64,000 nt of DNA from Rubripirellula sp. (GTDB lineage Bacteria > Planctomycetota > Planctomycetia > Pirellulales > Pirellulaceae), in NCBI GenBank assembly GCA_012270065.1, contig JAAXJB010000008.1:54710-118709 (forward strand), in the 5' to 3' direction. The notes beneath the pieces are model-generated. The model did no database searches. It saw only the letters and a program-made list of their open reading frames with translations, and was not told the DNA's origin. Positions within the stretch are counted from its first letter, which is position 1. Every line of letters begins with the position of its first letter. Positions 61,680 to 64,000 of this stretch are shown piece by piece. The position numbers and the translations under genes are program-made.

Positions 61680-62652
61680 CAGGTGGCGGTGGGCGTTTTA
61701 CCATCCTGACCGGTTCCATGTTCTCGCGAACATCGCCAGCAACAATCAGGTTCTGATACTCCCATGTCACCATTTCTGCATCGTGGATGGTGTAGATGCT
61801 TGTCGCTGTTACTGTCTCTCCATCGGCCGTGACCCCTGTCGAATTCAGCAACCAGCGTTGACCGTGCCTTGTCCAGAGTCCAGTGAAAAATCCACCTTGC
61901 GAGTCAAACGTCCACGAGCGGAGTTTTTTTCGGGCGGGATCCCAGCCAATGCGTTGAATTCCATTCATCGCCTTGCCATCCCGGGTTTGCACGGTGAAAC
62001 GACGCAAAAGGAAGTTACCATCAGCAGACCAGTCACAGTTGGTGTGCACGACCGAATCATCATTCTCGTTGACCCAGTCACCGATCATCCAGTTCAGCTG
62101 TTCGAGTTGTTCTTTTCGTTTGGCCGCACTGGCAGGCATGTTTTTGAGAGAATTGATTCGCCACTTTCCGTCTTTCTCCAGTGTGTGCAATGCCACATAA
62201 CGACTTTGGAGCTGCGCTTTCCCCGGGGATTCTGTTGAAAAGACCGTGCCCTCTTCCATCACAACACGATCTGTGATTTTCCGTATTCGTTCGATCGCAA
62301 TTTCATCGATGGTCGCGTTCAGCGAATTCTCAAACACATTTTCGAATAAGGCAACAATGGCTTCACGCCCCTGCGTCAATTCTCCAAACTCGTCAAGAAA
62401 CTCTGCGTCCGCGGTGAACATGTTTCCAATCGCCGAAGCATCACGTTTTGTGTAGGCATCAACAAAAGTCTGGGCGCTGGCGAGAAACGGCTGGTACTCC
62501 CGGTTGACCCCCGCGGTTCGTGTTTCTGTCTCAGAAACATCGTTGCCAGCTGGTGAAGGTTTTTGAGCCCACGCAAAGCATGGAAAAACCAGCCACGCCC
62601 CAAGTAATATCCAGCGGACACCATCGGTCAGTTTGTTCATGTTATTGGTCAT
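61663..62652 (-). CDS. Exported SnoaL-like (DUF4440-type) protein with second domain
   Basis: About 330 residues from ATG 62652, or 326 from ATG 62640; the latter fits a signal peptide (MNKLTDGVRWILLGAWLVFPCFAWA). An NTF2/SnoaL-like domain (about 45-170: FVDAYTKRDASAIGNMFTADAEFLDEFGELTQGREAIVALF) is followed by a second, beta-rich domain (about 185-315: QLNWMIGDWVNE ... WTFDSQGGFFTGLW), as seen in other planctomycete exported proteins. The ligand is unknown. The stop is within a 17-bp repeat. Confidence 0.85.
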   Translation of the reverse strand: MTNNMNKLTDGVRWILLGAWLVFPCFAWAQKPSPAGNDVSETETRTAGVNREYQPFLASAQTFVDAYTKRDASAIGNMFTADAEFLDEFGELTQGREAIVALFENVFENSLNATIDEIAIERIRKITDRVVMEEGTVFSTESPGKAQLQSRYVALHTLEKDGKWRINSLKNMPASAAKRKEQLEQLNWMIGDWVNENDDSVVHTNCDWSADGNFLLRRFTVQTRDGKAMNGIQRIGWDPARKKLRSWTFDSQGGFFTGLWTRHGQRWLLNSTGVTADGETVTATSIYTIHDAEMVTWEYQNLIVAGDVRENMEPVRMVKRPPPPARSPK

Positions 62653-63471
62653 TTTCAGAATTACTGGTGACAAGTGCTCTCGAAGCCCAGGCAAGCAGGC
62701 CGGACTCCCTGACAATCCAACCACGTCCGGTCATTTTTGTTGGTTTGAAAAGAAAGGGATGACATGAAGAACCGAGTTGTCGTCGCGGTTGGGCCGGGTA
62801 GCATGCTCGCGCTAACTCTATTTTTGTTTCACACCACGTTGCCGATTGTAACACCTGATTGCCCCCGAACACCACGAGGTTTTTGCTTGATTGCCGTTCC
62901 TGACGGTTCAGATGTCCGAAAATCCCGGCAGTTCCCGCCTTCGATTCTGTGAGGCAGCCACCCGTAGAATCTTCTGCCGCGCCCGAACGCGATGGGACAC
63001 TTGTCCCCGGAGGTGGACTTTCGACTGCGGGCCGTGAATTTGAGCGAAGAAGATAATGTCAGCGGAAAAGAGAACACCGGAAAACCGATTCGCTGATTTA
63101 GTCAACAAAAGCTGACAGCAACACTTCATGAATCCCCCCAGCAGGATTACATCAAAACACCATGAAGCCGGATTGAGCTTTCCAGGCACATTCGATGCCC
63201 CGAGCAGTTCGCAAATGTTGATCTCGATGGTTCTTGAAAGGCTCCGTGCAGATATTTTCGTGCAGATATTTCCGTGCAGATATTTCCGTGCAGATATTTC
63301 CGTACGGGTATTTCCATACGGGCATTCATGAACGTTGGGCGCGAATCTGAAGATTGCAAACCTGCTTTTGCGATTCTTGCAGAGTGTTGCACTTGGGGAA
63401 TCACGCCTCGATTTCAAAATGCCCTTCGCGCTGCGTCATGCGCTTCATACTCGCGGATCTTCCCGGGGACA
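62653..63471. other. 819-bp gap with 14-bp tandem repeats
   Basis: No convincing gene. A short plus-strand frame (62764-62952, 62 residues) has an acceptable upstream GGGA but no motif. A minus-strand frame across 62908-63417 is created partly by the repeats and is not credible. The repeat block at 63245-63328 is the only clear structure. Promoters of the divergent-edge genes should lie here. Confidence 0.5.
63245..63328. repeat. Tandem repeat, six 14-bp units
   Basis: Units begin at 63245, 63259, 63273, 63287, 63301 and 63315. The first four are CGTGCAGATATTTY (three identical, the first ending TT); the fifth is CGTACGGGTATTTC and the sixth CATACGGGCATTCA. Divergence increases toward one end, so expansion has probably occurred from the conserved end. 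Confidence 0.9.
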
Positions 63472-64000
63472 TCAAAGAGCCGGTGGAGGCGGAAGATTCA
63501 GGGTAGACATGGCCTTGGTCATGGACTGCTGGTAGTGCCGTAACACTCCATAAACAGATTGGAAAGCAGGATAGGAAGCCAGTTCTTTGTAAGCAGGGTT
63601 GTTCGCAACCGCATCGAAGCGTTTCAGGACAGCGGCGAGTTCTGTGGGTGAGGGATGACCACCCGCCAAGAAAATCGATGATGGTAACGCGAGATAATTC
63701 TTCCAGTCATTATCCAGCTTTTCGTACAGTTCTGGTGCCAGTCTCGTGAGTTGTGTTCTCATGACTTCTGCTTCCGACATCACATGCTGACGAACGATCG
63801 GTGGGCTTGTTGAACTTGCCGTCACATTGCTCGCGGCATTGGCGGCAAGTCCCGGGCTTGCTCCGCTATTGCCGGTCGTTGGTATGCCCGTCGTGGACCC
63901 AGGTTGTCCCGCATTGCCGGCCAATGATGTCACCTGTGCTGGAGTGCGCTTTGGTGTGGCGCCAGCGTAACGCGCGATGTTTTGAGTCAGTTGTAACGCC
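63472..64000 (-). CDS. Hypothetical protein, 5' truncated by window edge
   Basis: The reading frame stays open from the stop at 63472 to the window end, so the true start lies outside. The GTG at 63933 is not the necessary start, because the upstream codons encode plausible sequence (LQLTQNIARYAGATPKRTP). The visible part has a Thr/Ser/Ala/Gly-rich linker, then about 100 residues of helices (MSEAEVMRTQLTRLAPELYEKL, LAAVLKRFDAVANNPAYKELASYPAFQSVYGVLRHY), ending in a Pro-rich tail. I recognise no family. Confidence 0.6.
   Translation of the reverse strand, partial: ALQLTQNIARYAGATPKRTPAQVTSLAGNAGQPGSTTGIPTTGNSGASPGLAANAASNVTASSTSPPIVRQHVMSEAEVMRTQLTRLAPELYEKLDNDWKNYLALPSSIFLAGGHPSPTELAAVLKRFDAVANNPAYKELASYPAFQSVYGVLRHYQQSMTKAMSTLNLPPPPAL

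Noticed and set aside
62764-62952. Short plus-strand frame (62 residues) with a hydrophobic stretch
   Set aside because: A possible GGGA lies upstream, but there is no homologue-like motif, and length is below what can be supported by eye.
63245-63328. CRISPR array
   Set aside because: The units are directly contiguous with no spacers and are only 14 bp long; no cas genes are in the window.
62908-63417. Minus-strand frame of 169 residues
   Set aside because: Much of its sequence comes from reading the 14-bp tandem repeat, which is not a multiple of three; no domain was recognised.

Overview
The window is chromosomal DNA from a planctomycete, most likely order Planctomycetales. The main evidence is a set of lineage-typical families: a DUF1549/DUF1553 protein with a CX4CH site, a DUF1501 protein and a WD40 protein in one cluster, a ThuA-like exported protein, exported EF-hand proteins, many secreted or membrane proteins, and biosynthetic genes scattered singly instead of in classical operons. 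Base composition is roughly balanced. No rRNA, phage, insertion sequence, transposase or CRISPR array was seen; one tRNA gene is present.

Layout. 1-5.8 kb (+): exported ThuA-like protein, fructosamine-kinase-like protein, hisF, purH and trpC. HisF releases AICAR, which PurH consumes. 6-15.8 kb (-): a diadenylate cyclase of the PK_C-DAC (DacZ-like) architecture, a large exported low-complexity protein, a 2x[4Fe-4S] protein, a PurS-like/PurL fusion, tyrA and ribBA. 15.9-17.8 kb: a secreted esterase facing a class I glutamine amidotransferase. 17.9-22.7 kb (-): a compact electron-transfer cluster made of a cNMP-binding/4x[4Fe-4S] protein, a membrane protein with two His-x13-His helices, and a decaheme cytochrome c. 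23-25.3 kb (+): phosphofructokinase, a lone cytochrome oxidase subunit III-like protein and tRNA-Gly(CCC). 25.4-31.2 kb (-): a tight operon of membrane protein, membrane-anchored MutS-like ATPase, a DUF1611 protein (DgcN-like) and an enolase-superfamily epimerase (DgcA-like), suggesting D-glutamate catabolism. 31.8-34.3 kb (+): class III aminotransferase plus arginine N-succinyltransferase. 34.6-39.5 kb: a PAS-GGDEF-degenerate HD-GYP-HPt-like signalling protein, an MDP-1 phosphatase and a secreted caspase/gingipain-like protein. 39.6-45.6 kb (-): one 1988-residue polytopic membrane protein. 45.9-48.8 kb (-): MacB-type permease plus a HlyD/MacA-type adaptor with two C-terminal EF-hands, with no adjacent ATPase. 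49.5-55.2 kb (+): cysteine-free redoxin-like protein, DUF1549/1553, DUF1501 and WD40 cluster. 55.3-57 kb (+): SASA-type esterase and creatininase family protein. 57.1-64 kb (-): membrane glycerophosphodiesterase, HdeD-like protein, Pro-rich/TPR exported protein, SnoaL-like exported protein and a 5'-truncated gene at the window edge.

A recurrent feature is short perfect or near-perfect tandem repeats (14-17 bp units) in gaps between genes (31.5, 48.9, 61.6 and 63.25 kb). The strongest candidates for a little-described system are the sensor/ferredoxin/di-heme-b-like/decaheme cluster and the caspase-like orphan. All functions are inferred from motifs read by eye; no database search was run.
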